A stretch of DNA of 64,000 nt, from the NCBI GenBank assembly GCA_010672585.1, contig JAAHGF010000001.1, positions 310,001-374,000 on the forward strand. The letters are read 5' to 3'. This DNA is from Okeania sp. SIO1I7. GTDB taxonomy: Bacteria; Cyanobacteriota; Cyanobacteriia; Cyanobacteriales; Microcoleaceae. Positions 27,386-37,086 of the stretch are shown one piece after another (the stretch's first letter is position 1; each line of letters starts with the position of its first letter). Position numbers and translations under genes: made by a program. The notes beneath the pieces are model-generated. The model searched no databases, was not told the DNA's origin, and worked only from the letters and a program-made list of their open reading frames with translations.

Positions 27386-28372
27386 TTAAACTACAAAATT
27401 TTCTCTAATTATTTGCTCATTTAAACTCATTTCTATAGTGAATTTTTCTTGAGGTTTACAACCAAACTCTAATTGTATCCAATCATCCGCTTCCCTAGCT
27501 TCAGCTTCCATACAAGAATTACCAGATTCATCCAATATTTGTACTCGTAAACCAGCAGGTAAAAATGGAATTTTATTCGTAGTAGAAAGTCGCACACAAA
27601 TATCTATTTCCTCCTCAAACTTATCCGTCAATTTTACCGCTAATTCTGTAGTTCGTTCATTTGCTGCACTACCCCTCAGTTTTACCGCTAATTCTGTAGT
27701 TTGTTCATTTACTCCACTACCCCAATTAATAATTTTCCCACAACTAATACTTACATCATCCGTTGGAGATTGAGAAATACTATCCCTTGAAACTCTTAAA
27801 CTTCTTGTAGATGATGTAGACAGCGACTGTAAACTTTGCCATTCTACCGGAAAAAAACCTTCAAACCACCGACGTAAATTTACCCATTTTTTACACCAAT
27901 CAATTTCCTCAATTAAAGCATCCAAAGATTCTATTTGTGTGAGGGGAATAGAATCTTGAAACCCATCAATATTTCTCGCAGAAACAAATCCTAATATTTG
28001 TACTTGGTTTAAATCTTCCTCAAATTGAACCGCTATATAACCGATGCGGTTATCAATAACTTCTGGAGGCAAAAACAATTCTTTTTCACCAGGAAATACC
28101 GGACGACATTCCACTTTGCCAATATTTGATAAAACTAAATCAGCCACATTAAATATTGCTCTTGAACCAGGATACCAACAATCACCTTGATGAATCGCTG
28201 TCTGAATATCTAGAAACTTCAAATAAGTTTGAACTGCCACAACAGCAAGAGTATTTAGATAAACTTGTTTTCCTTTTTCAGGAGTTGCTTGTTCTGCTGC
28301 AAATAGCTCTGCATAACCATGAGCTTCTGCGGTCAAAAAAACTTTTAATGCTTGTGAAAAAGTCAGATTCAT
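27386..28372 (-). CDS. DUF1822 protein
   Basis: 328 residues with the DUF1822 pattern: an N-terminal helical region (SQALKVFLTAEAHGYAELFAAEQ, split across 6-28), YLNTLAVVAVQTYLKFL, then GYIAVQFEEDLNQVQILGFV and a C-terminal beta-rich part ending FTIEMSLNEQIIRENFVV. The function of the domain is unknown. In cyanobacteria it is typically encoded beside a sigma-factor-like gene and CHAT genes, as here. Its start overlaps the sigma gene's stop by 4 bases (ATGA type), which indicates translational coupling. A 48-bp in-frame repeat (27633 and 27681) gives two copies of N-E-x-T-T-E-L-A-V-K-L. Confidence 0.85.
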   Translation of the reverse strand: MNLTFSQALKVFLTAEAHGYAELFAAEQATPEKGKQVYLNTLAVVAVQTYLKFLDIQTAIHQGDCWYPGSRAIFNVADLVLSNIGKVECRPVFPGEKELFLPPEVIDNRIGYIAVQFEEDLNQVQILGFVSARNIDGFQDSIPLTQIESLDALIEEIDWCKKWVNLRRWFEGFFPVEWQSLQSLSTSSTRSLRVSRDSISQSPTDDVSISCGKIINWGSGVNEQTTELAVKLRGSAANERTTELAVKLTDKFEEEIDICVRLSTTNKIPFLPAGLRVQILDESGNSCMEAEAREADDWIQLEFGCKPQEKFTIEMSLNEQIIRENFVV

Positions 28373-29043
28373 AATTCTTCTCCAAATTGATTAGCGATTT
28401 CTCTTAATAATGGAATACATCTGCGCTTCCAGTGGGAATAAACAGTTTGGTTACTAATATTTATTTCTTTGCAAATATCAGATATTTTTTTTGGTGGTTC
28501 TGTAAAATTTAACTGAATTGCTAATACTTGACAATTACATTCAGGATGTTTTTTCGGATGAGATAACCTGAGCCTTTCTTCTGGGTCTTTCTCAATATAT
28601 TGCCTCACAGATTCACCTTGTTTTTGACGTTTTGCTTTTTGCAATTCAGCAATTTTCTGCTCTAGTAAACTTAGACTATTAGCTGGTAAAATTTCTCCTA
28701 AAGTTGTTAGTTTTTCTCCTTCATTACTAATAGGTTTATCCAAACTGTCATATCTATTATCTGGGGTATATAAGTCTTGGATACGCCATTTCAGATAACC
28801 ATTAATCCAGACAACAAAACTTCTTTCCCAGGAAGGAGGCCGAGATTCAAAATTTTGAATATTTTTGCAGACCCATTCTAATGTCCGATTAAAAGCCTCC
28901 AGATAATCCTGGTGGGACGAACTATATAGTCCAGGGAGTTGTTGAATTAATATCAATAGACGATTAATAGCTTTCTGGCGTTCTAGACCCGGATTTTGAT
29001 ATTGCTTTATTTGGGTAATTAGATTTTGTAATTGGTCCTCCAC
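28369..29043 (-). CDS. Sigma-70-like regulator of the CHAT/DUF1822 cluster
   Basis: 224 residues. The N-terminal half resembles sigma region 2 (YLEAFNRTLEWVCKNI, FVVWINGYLKWRIQDLY). The C-terminus has a sigma-4-like HTH (KKISDICKEINISNQTVYSH). A Lys/Gln/Glu linker joins them. It is the first gene of a minus-strand operon with DUF1822 and, beyond an 0.8 kb repeat block, the CHAT receptor. It probably directs transcription of these genes, but its recognition site is not visible. Divergence from housekeeping sigma factors is high, so a sigma-derived adaptor is possible. Confidence 0.75.
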   Translation of the reverse strand: MEDQLQNLITQIKQYQNPGLERQKAINRLLILIQQLPGLYSSSHQDYLEAFNRTLEWVCKNIQNFESRPPSWERSFVVWINGYLKWRIQDLYTPDNRYDSLDKPISNEGEKLTTLGEILPANSLSLLEQKIAELQKAKRQKQGESVRQYIEKDPEERLRLSHPKKHPECNCQVLAIQLNFTEPPKKISDICKEINISNQTVYSHWKRRCIPLLREIANQFGEEL

Positions 29044-29179
29044 AGCGATCGCTCTCCTATCACAACAGTTGAAGGTTATGAGTCGAGCTTATCAAAGTTC
29101 TAACTATTTTGGCTTAGACCCAATCTTTTCCCCATGTATATATATCTGCCCTAGAAAGGATTTTTATGCAAATTATTCA

Positions 29180-29360
29180 AGAAGGAAGAGGGAAGAAGGA
29201 AGAAGGAAGAAGCAAGTAAGTCAAAAGTTAGATTTGAAAGGAAGAGGGAAGAGGGAAGAAGGAAGAAGGAAGTAAGTTATAACTCAAAAGTCAAAAGTTA
29301 AAAGTTAGATTTGAAAGGAAGAGGAAAGAAGGAAGTAAGTTATAACTCAAAAGTTAAAAG
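29180..29360. repeat. Mixed heptamer repeats (GGAAGAA, AAAAGTT)
   Basis: Two runs of GGAAGAAGGAAGAAG, each followed by AAGTTATAACTCAAAAGTTA and AAAAGTTAGATTTGAAAGG, show that the compound unit itself has been duplicated. Confidence 0.85.
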
Positions 29361-29378
29361 TTAGATTTTATCGGCGCA

Positions 29379-29745
29379 AAACTTTGATCCTACAGTAATT
29401 TACCGAATAATTAAGGTTTAAAGCCTCTCCTTTTAAGCAGAAACAAGAAAAAATTTTCCTTTGATTCAATCCTCTTCCTTTTAGGGAGAGAGAGGTAATT
29501 ATCAATTATTGAAGGAAGTTATTTAACATTTAAAAGGAGCAAAACTATTTGTGACATCTTTAAAATTAATTGGTATAAGAAAGAATAAAATAAGTTATAA
29601 ATCAAAATTTTAAATTTTAAATTTAAAAGTAATATTTGATCGTTTAAAAACTTTGATGCTACAGTAATTTACGGAAGTTATTTAACATTTAAAGGAGCAA
29701 AACTATTTGTGACATCTTTAAAATGAATTGGTATAAGAAAGAAGG
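29379..29745 (+). repeat. Direct duplication, one copy interrupted
   Basis: Copy 1 (29379-29600, holding the element above) and copy 2 (29646-29745) share the ACTTTGAT, AAAGGAGCAAAACTATTTGT and ATTGGTATAAGAAAGAA blocks. No coding sequence was found in 29044-30041. Confidence 0.75.
29404..29513 (+). mobile_element. IS605-like miniature element with a matching empty site nearby
   Basis: 110 bp, TTAC at 29400-29403, CGAATAATTAAGG start, TTATTGAA end. The flanks read AACTTTGATCCTACAGTAATTTAC and GGAAGTTATTTAACATTT as two separate blocks. The same two blocks are joined without the element at 29646-29690 (AGTAATTTACGGAAGTTATT). The paired blocks come from a local duplication, so the insertion boundaries are exact and no target bases were duplicated. 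Confidence 0.88.
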
Positions 29746-30047
29746 AAGAAGGGGTTATTTCAGTTATCAGTTGTAAATGTTGTAAATTTTGAAAAAAAGG
29801 GAAATATGGAGGGGGTTTAATGGCTGCTATAAAGACGGACTACTAATTTTTGGAAATAAGTGCAGGGGTCTTAAACCCAATATAAAAAATATAGATAAAT
29901 GCAACTATTAATAACTTAGAAAATAATGATATAGCGTTTCTCAACCTAATGAGGTACACCTATCTTTATTTGTCTTCTATTCCCTATTCCCTATTCCCTA
30001 CTATAGGTTATACTAATAAAATAAGTATTTCGTAATGGTTTTTGAAG

Positions 30048-30527
30048 ATGGTAGTAGGTACAACAGAAGCAGCTTTTCTCCTAAATATCTCAACTGCTAG
30101 GGTGCGGGTATTGCTGAAAGAAGGTCGGATTAAGGGAGCTAATAAAAAAGGACGGTCTTGGCTAATTCCTCTTAATAGTCAAGGGATACCAGAAATTATT
30201 CCAGGTAGGCGTGGTCCTGATGGTACTTGGAATAAAGGACAACGTACAAGCAAAACAGTTATTCAAATATTGCCTACCGTTATCAATGCTAATCATCAAA
30301 ACGGCACTTGTTTACCAGCAATTAATATTCAGCAGGGCGATCGCCATCATTTATGCCATGAAGCTGATATTCTCGGACCTTGCAAAATTATCTATCAACC
30401 CTCTCAACATAATTCTCATCATACTGAGGAAACAAATTTATGGATTGAAGTTAACCCAGAAGTACAAATTACTCATAGGGTATTCTCTGATGTAGATGAA
30501 AATCTACAGAAAGGGAGTAGGGAGTAG
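30048..30527 (+). CDS. Excisionase/MerR-like HTH protein
   Basis: About 159 residues from ATG 30048 (a TTG two codons earlier is possible). The first 50 residues form a helix-turn-helix of the excisionase/MerR class: TTEAAFLLNISTARVRVLLK then GRIKGANKKGRSWLIP. The C-terminal 110 residues have no family I recognise. The last five (KGSRE) come from a GGGAGTA heptamer repeat. Such proteins bind DNA as recombination directionality factors or small regulators; no integrase gene is near. Confidence 0.65.
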   Translation: MVVGTTEAAFLLNISTARVRVLLKEGRIKGANKKGRSWLIPLNSQGIPEIIPGRRGPDGTWNKGQRTSKTVIQILPTVINANHQNGTCLPAINIQQGDRHHLCHEADILGPCKIIYQPSQHNSHHTEETNLWIEVNPEVQITHRVFSDVDENLQKGSRE

Positions 30528-30746
30528 GAAACAAGGGGAAATTTGTTTGCCCAGCATGACAAAGCGGTGCGACCCCGCGACGACGAGAGTTCACTTGCGG
30601 AACGCGCACCAAGAGACGGAAAAAATATTCCTTCTTTAAGAAAAGAACATTTTTATTATGGCTAATTAATGAGACTTGATATCAGAACTATACTTGCTCC
30701 TACCTCTAGTAAAAATTTCGGTCTATGGGTAGAAGCAATTCCTATC

Positions 30747-30866
30747 AGACATCTCCAAAAATCAAAAATCAAATCAATTATTATCGATAAATTATCAATT
30801 ATTTTTCCCTACTCTGTACGGACGTTGCATGCAACGTCCCTACTTCCTCTTTTGGAGGAGATGTCT
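30747..30866. mobile_element. MITE with AGACATCTCCAAAA ends
   Basis: AGACATCTCCAAAAATC at the left mirrors TTTTGGAGGAGATGTCT at the right. It holds a REP-like palindrome GGACGTTGCATGCAACGTCC near 30821. Relatives lie at 42786-42894 and 48605-48643. The neighbouring part of 30528-30914 has no gene. Confidence 0.65.
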
Positions 30867-30914
30867 ATTGTATAAATCTCAGTTCCTACTGTTCACCAAC
30901 CCAAATACATTTTC

Positions 30915-31802
30915 ATGTTTGAACAATTTACCTACCACAAAATTCCTACTTCCAACGCCACCATTAATTTAGCCAAAGGTGGAAAAGGTTATCCACTACT
31001 ACTATTACATGGCTATCCTCAAACTCACATTATGTGGCACAAAGTCGCTCCCGCTCTTGCCCACCACTTCACCGTCATCTGCACAGACCTACGCGGTTAT
31101 GGCGATAGTGACAAACCACCCTCCGATCCTCAACATCTCACCTATTCCAAACGAGTTACTGCTCAAGACCAAGTAGAAGTCATGGCAGCTCTAGGTTTCT
31201 CCAAATTCTTGGCAGCAGGTCACGATCGCGGAGGTAGAGTTCTCCATCGCCTTTTACTCGACCACCCCCATTGTGTGGAAAAAGCAGCAGTTCTCGATAT
31301 TGTACCAACCAGGAAAATTTTTCAAACTGTCAACCAACAACTTGCGACTGCTTACTCTCACTGGTTTTTCCTCCTCGAACCCAACAATATTCCCGAACGC
31401 ATGATCGGTGCTGACCCCGCATTTTATCTTGTCAACAAACTAAAACAGTGGAGTTATGACCAAGCTGCTTTTACTGAGAATGCTATTGCAGAATACATTC
31501 GTTGTTTTAGTGACCCTGCCAGTATTCATGGAACTTGTGAAGACTATCGTGCCGCAGCTACTATTGATTTGGAACATGATGCAGAAGATATTAACAGTAG
31601 AATAGAATGTCCGTTACTTGTGTTGTGGGGAGAGCGCGGGGTGATGGAAAAATGTTATGATGTGCTGGAAACTTGGCGAGAAAGAGCAACAGATGTGCGC
31701 GGTCAAGCTTTCCCCTGTGGTCACTTTTTACCAGAGGAAGCTCCAGAGGAAACAACTCAGGCGTTGCTTGATTTTTTTGAGGAGTCAGGAGTTAGGAGTT
31801 AG
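30915..31802 (+). CDS. Haloacetate/fluoroacetate-dehalogenase-like hydrolase
   Basis: 295 residues of alpha/beta-hydrolase fold. The nucleophile is an aspartate, D104 in AAGHDRGGRVLHRL, with R105 and R108 positioned as the carboxylate-binding arginines of fluoroacetate dehalogenases. H149 and W150 (YSHWFF) match the halide pocket, D128 is the acid, and H270 in PCGHFLPEEAP is the base. Similar cyanobacterial proteins may instead act on epoxides or other esters, so the substrate is uncertain. The C-terminal EESGVRS comes from a GAGTCAG heptamer repeat. There is no operon partner. Confidence 0.85.
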   Translation: MFEQFTYHKIPTSNATINLAKGGKGYPLLLLHGYPQTHIMWHKVAPALAHHFTVICTDLRGYGDSDKPPSDPQHLTYSKRVTAQDQVEVMAALGFSKFLAAGHDRGGRVLHRLLLDHPHCVEKAAVLDIVPTRKIFQTVNQQLATAYSHWFFLLEPNNIPERMIGADPAFYLVNKLKQWSYDQAAFTENAIAEYIRCFSDPASIHGTCEDYRAAATIDLEHDAEDINSRIECPLLVLWGERGVMEKCYDVLETWRERATDVRGQAFPCGHFLPEEAPEETTQALLDFFEESGVRS

Positions 31803-31945
31803 GAGTCAGGAGTCAGGAGTCAGAAGAGGGGGTTGTCATTTCAGTTATCAATTATCAGTACCTCTAGCTGTTTGCGCAGCATGACCTAGGAAAGTATTGG
31901 GTTGACATCAGGAATATTCTCTTTTTTTATCCCCTTATATAGAAT

Positions 31946-32062
31946 CCGGTTATTTTGCCCCCCTAGTCCCCCAACTTTGGGGGAAACAAGAGTCAATTTG
32001 CTTGCTCTAGTCCCCCAAAATTGGGGGATGCGCGGGGGCTTGAATGTAGCAAAGGGGACTTC
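31946..32062. mobile_element. G-tract MITE, about 117 bp
   Basis: Contains GCCCCCCTAGTCCCCCAACT, AACAAGAGTCAATTTGCTTG and CCCCCAAAATTGGGGGATGC, and ends GCAAAGGGGACTTCCC. The same order of blocks is seen at about 41680-41960 and 51301-51410. STRR tracts (ACTCCCC) fill 32065-32165. Confidence 0.6.
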
Positions 32063-32185
32063 CCCACTCCCCTACTCCCCCACTCCCTTGCTCCCCTACT
32101 CCCCCACTCCCTTCCGTATCCGTATATCCGTGCCATAATCCGTGTGAGCTACTCCCTCACTCCCTTACTCAATAAATAATAAACA

Positions 32186-34093
32186 ATGATACGATTAAAA
32201 CTGTGGCAATTAGTAATTTTAACTATTCCCCTTGTTAGTGTTGTAGCTTTCCTGATGATATCTGCTGGAATGCAAATCAACCAGTGGGGAATAAACTGGA
32301 TATGGGGCGTATTTATCCTCCTATTTGTGGGATGGCGTTGGTTACTGGTCAAATGGACGCGACCGACAGTTGCACAAATGAAAAAGGTAATGGCAGAAGT
32401 TAACAAACAAATCGAATTTACTGATGACACCACAACTCTACCCACAAAAAGTGATGCAACTCTCCAGGTAGAAACCGCTCTGCAAGAAATTCTCAAATCA
32501 TCCCGCAACGACCTTCCTCTTTGGGAAGACTGGCAAACATTTTGGCAACGTTGTCAAGCAGTAATAGTTGCTGTTGCTAATACTTACCATCCAGAGGGCA
32601 AATATCCTCTGCTCAATATCTACATTCCCCAAGCTTACGGTCTAATTAGAGGTACAGTTGATGATATGGATCGATGGATGCAAAAATTATCTCCAACCTT
32701 GAATCAAATAACTGTCGGTCAAGCGTATCAGGGATATGAAATATATCGCAAATTAGAACCTTCAGCACGGAAACTTTTCCAAGCTTGGGGTTGGGTACAA
32801 TGGTTTCTTAACCCAGTAACAGCAGCAGCTAAACTAGCAAGTCGGCGTTACAGTGACCAGGCAAACCAACAGTTATTGATAAATTTCAGTCAGATATTGC
32901 GGGAAGTGGCATTGCGAAATCTATGTCAGCAGGCGATCGCTCTCTACGGGGGCAACAACCTAGAGTTTTCTGAGTCTGTTATTCCTGCTCCTACTCTCCC
33001 GAAGGCAGAAACTCAAACTCTCGAACAAATTCTTGAACAAGCTCAACCTGCTGAAACTGTGGAGCAAAAACCTGTGAATATTTTGTTGGTGGGGCGCACG
33101 GGAGCGGGAAAGAGTAGTTTGATTAATACTCTGTTTCAAGCTGACCGTGCTGAAGTGGATGTGTTACCTAGTACGGATAAAATTCAAAATTATCAATGGC
33201 AGCAAACTGGAGAAATTCTCAATTTGTGGGATACGCCAGGTTACGAACAAGCAAACCGCCCAGACTTGCGGGAATTTGTACTCGACTATGCTGAAACTGC
33301 TGATTTATTGTTGCTGGTTACTCCTGCTCTGGACCCAGCGCTACAAATGGATGTAGACTTTCTCCAAGACATAAAAAAGGAAATTGCAGATTTGCCTGCT
33401 ATTGTTATTGTGGCGCAGGTTGACCGTTTGCGACCTATCCGAGAATGGCAACCTCCTTATGATTTTGTTTGGGGTAAAGGTGCAAAGGAAAAGTCTATTC
33501 GAGAGGCGACTCAATATCGCGCAGAAATATTTGGGGATTTTTGCGACCGGGTTTTGCCTGTGGTTACGGGGGATATTAAAAGTAATAGAAATGCTTGGAA
33601 TGTTGATGCGATATCTATGTCTTTGCTCGAAGCTATTGCTCCTGCTAAACAACTACGTCTGGCTCGGTTTTTGCGCGATCGCGAAGTTCGTACTGTTGCA
33701 GCAGCTAAAATTATTGACCATTACACTTTTCAAATGGCGACTACTCAGGGGTTAACTGCTTTGTTAAAGAGTCCAGTGTTGCAGTTCGTTTCTACTTTGA
33801 CAACGGGTTCGCCAACTTTAGCTTATTTGTTGGCAGAAAAAATTCCGGTGGAAGAGTTGCCTGTGGTTATTGGTAAGTTACAAATGGCTTACGACTTATT
33901 TTCCCTCTTAAGTGGGGATACAAATTTAGGTAGTTTTGACCTATTGGCACTTTGGCCTTTGTTATTAGAAAATCCTTCTTCACCAGACCGGAATGCTTGG
34001 GCTTTTGGTCATGCTTTGGTAGAGTATTGGATGCAGAATTTGACAGTTGGACAATTACGGGAAAGGTTTGATAGTTATCTTCAGCAAAGGTAG
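32186..34093 (+). CDS. Membrane-anchored Era/YcjF-like GTPase
   Basis: 635 residues. Two membrane helices lie near the N-terminus (about 8-28 and 32-50). A long helical region follows, then a TRAFAC-class GTPase domain: G1 GRTGAGKSS near residue 302, G3 DTPG near 349 and G4 QVDR near 410. The C-terminal 170 residues are helical (KIIDHYTFQMATTQGLTALL), like DUF697/YcjF-type proteins. Such GTPases are common in cyanobacteria and chloroplasts and are thought to act at membranes. No partner gene adjoins it. Confidence 0.85.
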   Translation: MIRLKLWQLVILTIPLVSVVAFLMISAGMQINQWGINWIWGVFILLFVGWRWLLVKWTRPTVAQMKKVMAEVNKQIEFTDDTTTLPTKSDATLQVETALQEILKSSRNDLPLWEDWQTFWQRCQAVIVAVANTYHPEGKYPLLNIYIPQAYGLIRGTVDDMDRWMQKLSPTLNQITVGQAYQGYEIYRKLEPSARKLFQAWGWVQWFLNPVTAAAKLASRRYSDQANQQLLINFSQILREVALRNLCQQAIALYGGNNLEFSESVIPAPTLPKAETQTLEQILEQAQPAETVEQKPVNILLVGRTGAGKSSLINTLFQADRAEVDVLPSTDKIQNYQWQQTGEILNLWDTPGYEQANRPDLREFVLDYAETADLLLLVTPALDPALQMDVDFLQDIKKEIADLPAIVIVAQVDRLRPIREWQPPYDFVWGKGAKEKSIREATQYRAEIFGDFCDRVLPVVTGDIKSNRNAWNVDAISMSLLEAIAPAKQLRLARFLRDREVRTVAAAKIIDHYTFQMATTQGLTALLKSPVLQFVSTLTTGSPTLAYLLAEKIPVEELPVVIGKLQMAYDLFSLLSGDTNLGSFDLLALWPLLLENPSSPDRNAWAFGHALVEYWMQNLTVGQLRERFDSYLQQR

Positions 34094-34387
34094 ACAATTA
34101 TAGCGATGATTAATTCAATTGTTGTAAAAATTTTAGCGAATCAAATTAATTACTTGATGTTGCTTAAGTATTTATAACTGTTCTTGAATCACAGCGATCG
34201 CCTTTATTTGCCACAGAATTATGAAATTTGTATCTTGAAAATTTAGTAAAAATAAGTCTCTATTTATGAAGATTTAATGAAGTTGGCCTAAAACACTTGC
34301 AACTGAAATTTTACTGATGTAAAGTTGAACCACTAAGATATCTGAATAAACAACAGACTCAATCTGCATCTATCATCAATAGTGTAA

Positions 34388-34918
34388 ATGAAAAACTTAA
34401 ACTTATCTTTTCAGGGTCTCCTAGTTGCTACAGCTACAAGTGCTGTTTCTTTGTTCGCTTTAACTAACTCTGCTATGGCTTTCTTACCCTTAGTTGATAC
34501 TGAAGATACTCTTCATGTAAGGGGTATTATCGACCGGGATTTTAATGGTGTATTGTATAATCTATCTGTAGATCCTAATTCTTTCAATGATGTGTTTGGT
34601 AATTCTGGAGACTTAACTATTACAGAAGAAAAAACACCTTTTTGGGAGAACTCTACTGTATATGTTGCTCCTACAGTTTCCAAATTAATGACTTTTAAGG
34701 GCAAAACTTCTACAGAGACTAATTTACTTATCACAAACTCGACTGTGCCTTTCGATCCATTAAGACCTTTTAATGAGGGGTTGGGTGATTTTGAGGCGAA
34801 ATTTAATCCATTGACACTAGGACCTCTGCTGTGGTGGTGGTTTGCTTCTAGTCTTGTACTAGGTTGCATCACACTAGGGGGTTTAATTATAGAAGACACG
34901 GGAAAAACGAAAGGCTAA
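34388..34918 (+). CDS. Exported protein with C-terminal membrane anchor
   Basis: 176 residues. The N-terminal signal peptide (LLVATATSAVSLFALTNSA, cleavage after AMA) is followed by a beta-rich middle. A C-terminal hydrophobic stretch (LLWWWFASSLVLGCITLGGL) ends in a short charged tail. The layout resembles sortase-like or PEP-CTERM surface proteins, but the PEP motif is missing. I recognise no family. It is the last gene before the 35-37 kb repeat array. Confidence 0.6.
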   Translation: MKNLNLSFQGLLVATATSAVSLFALTNSAMAFLPLVDTEDTLHVRGIIDRDFNGVLYNLSVDPNSFNDVFGNSGDLTITEEKTPFWENSTVYVAPTVSKLMTFKGKTSTETNLLITNSTVPFDPLRPFNEGLGDFEAKFNPLTLGPLLWWWFASSLVLGCITLGGLIIEDTGKTKG

Positions 34919-35192
34919 TATCATGTTCGGTTGAATACTTATAAATAAATGTTCTGAGGAGTCAGGAGTCAGGAGGAGAAAAAGAGGAAATATTGGAGAA
35001 TAGTATTGATAATTTCAGTATTTCTTTGATACCGTCGGTACCGCCATATCATGTGACGAAATTAAGTCTTTTCTAAATTTCTCTTTCTGAGAGAGTAGTT
35101 AAATTTTCGTAGGCTGAGGGTAAATCTGATTTTTCGGGGTTTTTTGCCCTTTAATTATTACTATATATGAGCGCACCTTTTCCATTATATAG

Positions 35193-35221
35193 ATAATATC
35201 TTGTCAAGTATTATATGTCAA
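35193..35221 (-). promoter_or_regulatory. Sigma-70 promoter, array copy 1
   Basis: Minus strand: TTGACA (35221-35216), 17-base spacer, TATTAT (35198-35193). Predicted start near 35186. Confidence 0.75.
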
Positions 35222-35664
35222 GGTAGAGCTTCCATTTTTTGAGATTTTTCACTCAGAGACAGAGTAAATTTTGACTGGTTTTTCCCTTCTATTCAATCTA
35301 TTTATCCCTTGGTTATTTTTGAGGCGATCGCTACCAGAGCATCTACAACTTCTCTATTACTTCTCATGTTGAAAGTCTGGCTCAAAATTGTCGATTTACC
35401 AGGAGATGATAAATCAGTATTCTTTGTGGAATATTCCTGGATTTAAGAATTTTTAGTACAGATGTTTGACTAGATATTTTGGCTTTGTATGTCAATTTAT
35501 ATATCTGACTACCATCTCCTTTTTCTTGAGATTTGATCATCCAATACTTATTTTTGAAATTTATTAGTGGTTAAATTTTCGTAGGCTGAGGGTAAAGACG
35601 ATTTTTCGGTTTTTTTTGCCCTTTAATTATTACTATATATGAGCGCACCTTTTCCATTATATTT

Positions 35665-35693
35665 ATAATATCTTGTCAAGTATTCTATGTCAA
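35665..35693 (-). promoter_or_regulatory. Sigma-70 promoter, array copy 2
   Basis: TTGACA at 35693-35688 and TATTAT at 35670-35665. One base differs from copy 1 inside the spacer. Leftward transcripts would cross the copy 1 core. Confidence 0.75.
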
Positions 35694-36125
35694 GGTAGAG
35701 CTTCCATTTTTTGAGATTTTTCACTCAGAGACAGAGTAAATTTTGACTTGTTTTTCCCTTCTATTCAATCTATTTATCCCTTGGTTATTTTTGAGGCGAT
35801 CGCTACCAGAGCATCTACAACTTCTCTATTACTTCTCATGTTGAAAGTTGGGCATTTTTTTCAGGTATGTCTGGGAATGACAAATCAGTATACTTCCTTA
35901 TTTCTTCATTGAATATTTCTTTTTTTGATAATTTTTACTACAGATGTTTCACTACAGATTTTGCCTTTAATATTCAATCTTCATCTTCGACGAAATTAAG
36001 TCTTTTCAAATTTCTCTTTCTGAGAGAGTAGTTAAATTTTCGTAGGCTGAGGGTAAATCTAATTTTTCGGGATTTTTCGCTCTTTAATTATTACTATATA
36101 TGAGCGCACCTTTTCCATTATATAG

Positions 36126-36154
36126 ATAATATCTTGTCAAGTATTCTATGTCAA
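36126..36154 (-). promoter_or_regulatory. Sigma-70 promoter, array copy 3
   Basis: TTGACA at 36154-36149 and TATTAT at 36131-36126. The sequence upstream of -35 differs from copies 1 and 2 (AATATACC instead of GCTCTACC), yet both hexamers are unchanged. Confidence 0.75.
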
Positions 36155-36585
36155 GGTATATTTTCAATTTTCTGAGATTTTTTTGATGAGACAGAATAAA
36201 TTTTGACTGGTTTTTCCCTTCTATTCAATCTATTTATCCCTTGGTTATTTTTGAGGCGATCGCTACCAGAGCATCTACAACTTCTCTATTACTTCTCATG
36301 TTGAAAGTTGGGAATTTTTTTCAGGTATGCCTGGGAATGACAAATCAGTATACTTTCTTATTTCTTCATTGAATATTTCTTTTTTTGATAATTTTTACTA
36401 CAGATGTTTCACTACAGATTTTGCCTTTAATATTCAATCTTCATCTTCGACGAAATTAAGTCTTTTCAAATTTCTCTTTCTGAGAGAGTAGTTAAATTTT
36501 CGTAGGCTGAGGGTAAATCTGATTTTTCGGGATTTTTCGCTCTTTAATTATTACTATATATGAGCGCACCTTTTCCATTATATAG

Positions 36586-36614
36586 ATAATATCTTGTCAA
36601 GTATTCTATGTCAA
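36586..36614 (-). promoter_or_regulatory. Sigma-70 promoter, array copy 4
   Basis: TTGACA at 36614-36609 and TATTAT at 36591-36586; same spacer as copy 3. Confidence 0.75.
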
Positions 36615-37057
36615 GGTATATTTTCAATTTTTTGAAATTTTTCACTCAGAGACAGAGTAAATTTTGACTGGTTTTTCCCTTCTATTCAATCTATTTATCT
36701 ATTGATTATTTTTGAGGCGATCGCTACCAGAGCATCTACAACTTCTCTATTACTTCTCATGTTGAAAGTTGTGGTAAAAATTGTCGATGTACCAGGAGAT
36801 TATAAATCAGTATTCTTTGTGGAATACTCCTGGATTTAAGAATTTTTAGTACAGATGTTTGACTAGATATTTTGGCTTTGATAGTCAATTTATATGTCTC
36901 GCCTAAATCTCCTTTTTCTTGAGATTTGATAATGCAATACTTATTCTGGAAATTTCTTAGTGGTTAAATTTTCGTAGGCTGAGGGTAAATCTGATTTTTC
37001 GGGGTTTATTGCTCTTTAATTCTTACTATATATGAGCGCACCTTTTCCATTGTATTT

Positions 37058-37086
37058 ATAATATCTTGTCAAGTATTCTATGTCAA
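37058..37086 (-). promoter_or_regulatory. Sigma-70 promoter, array copy 5
   Basis: TTGACA at 37086-37081 and TATTAT at 37063-37058. The repeat is truncated about 40 bp upstream of this promoter, so it is the outermost one. Confidence 0.7.

Noticed and set aside
29069-29275. Plus-strand frame with RKREEGRRK tail
   Set aside because: Direct translation of GGAAGAA repeats.
35302-35367. 21-codon frame as a real peptide gene in the array
   Set aside because: No ribosome binding site. It is conserved only as part of the DNA core, and the opposite strand is open as well, so coding is unproven; noted only in the array entry.
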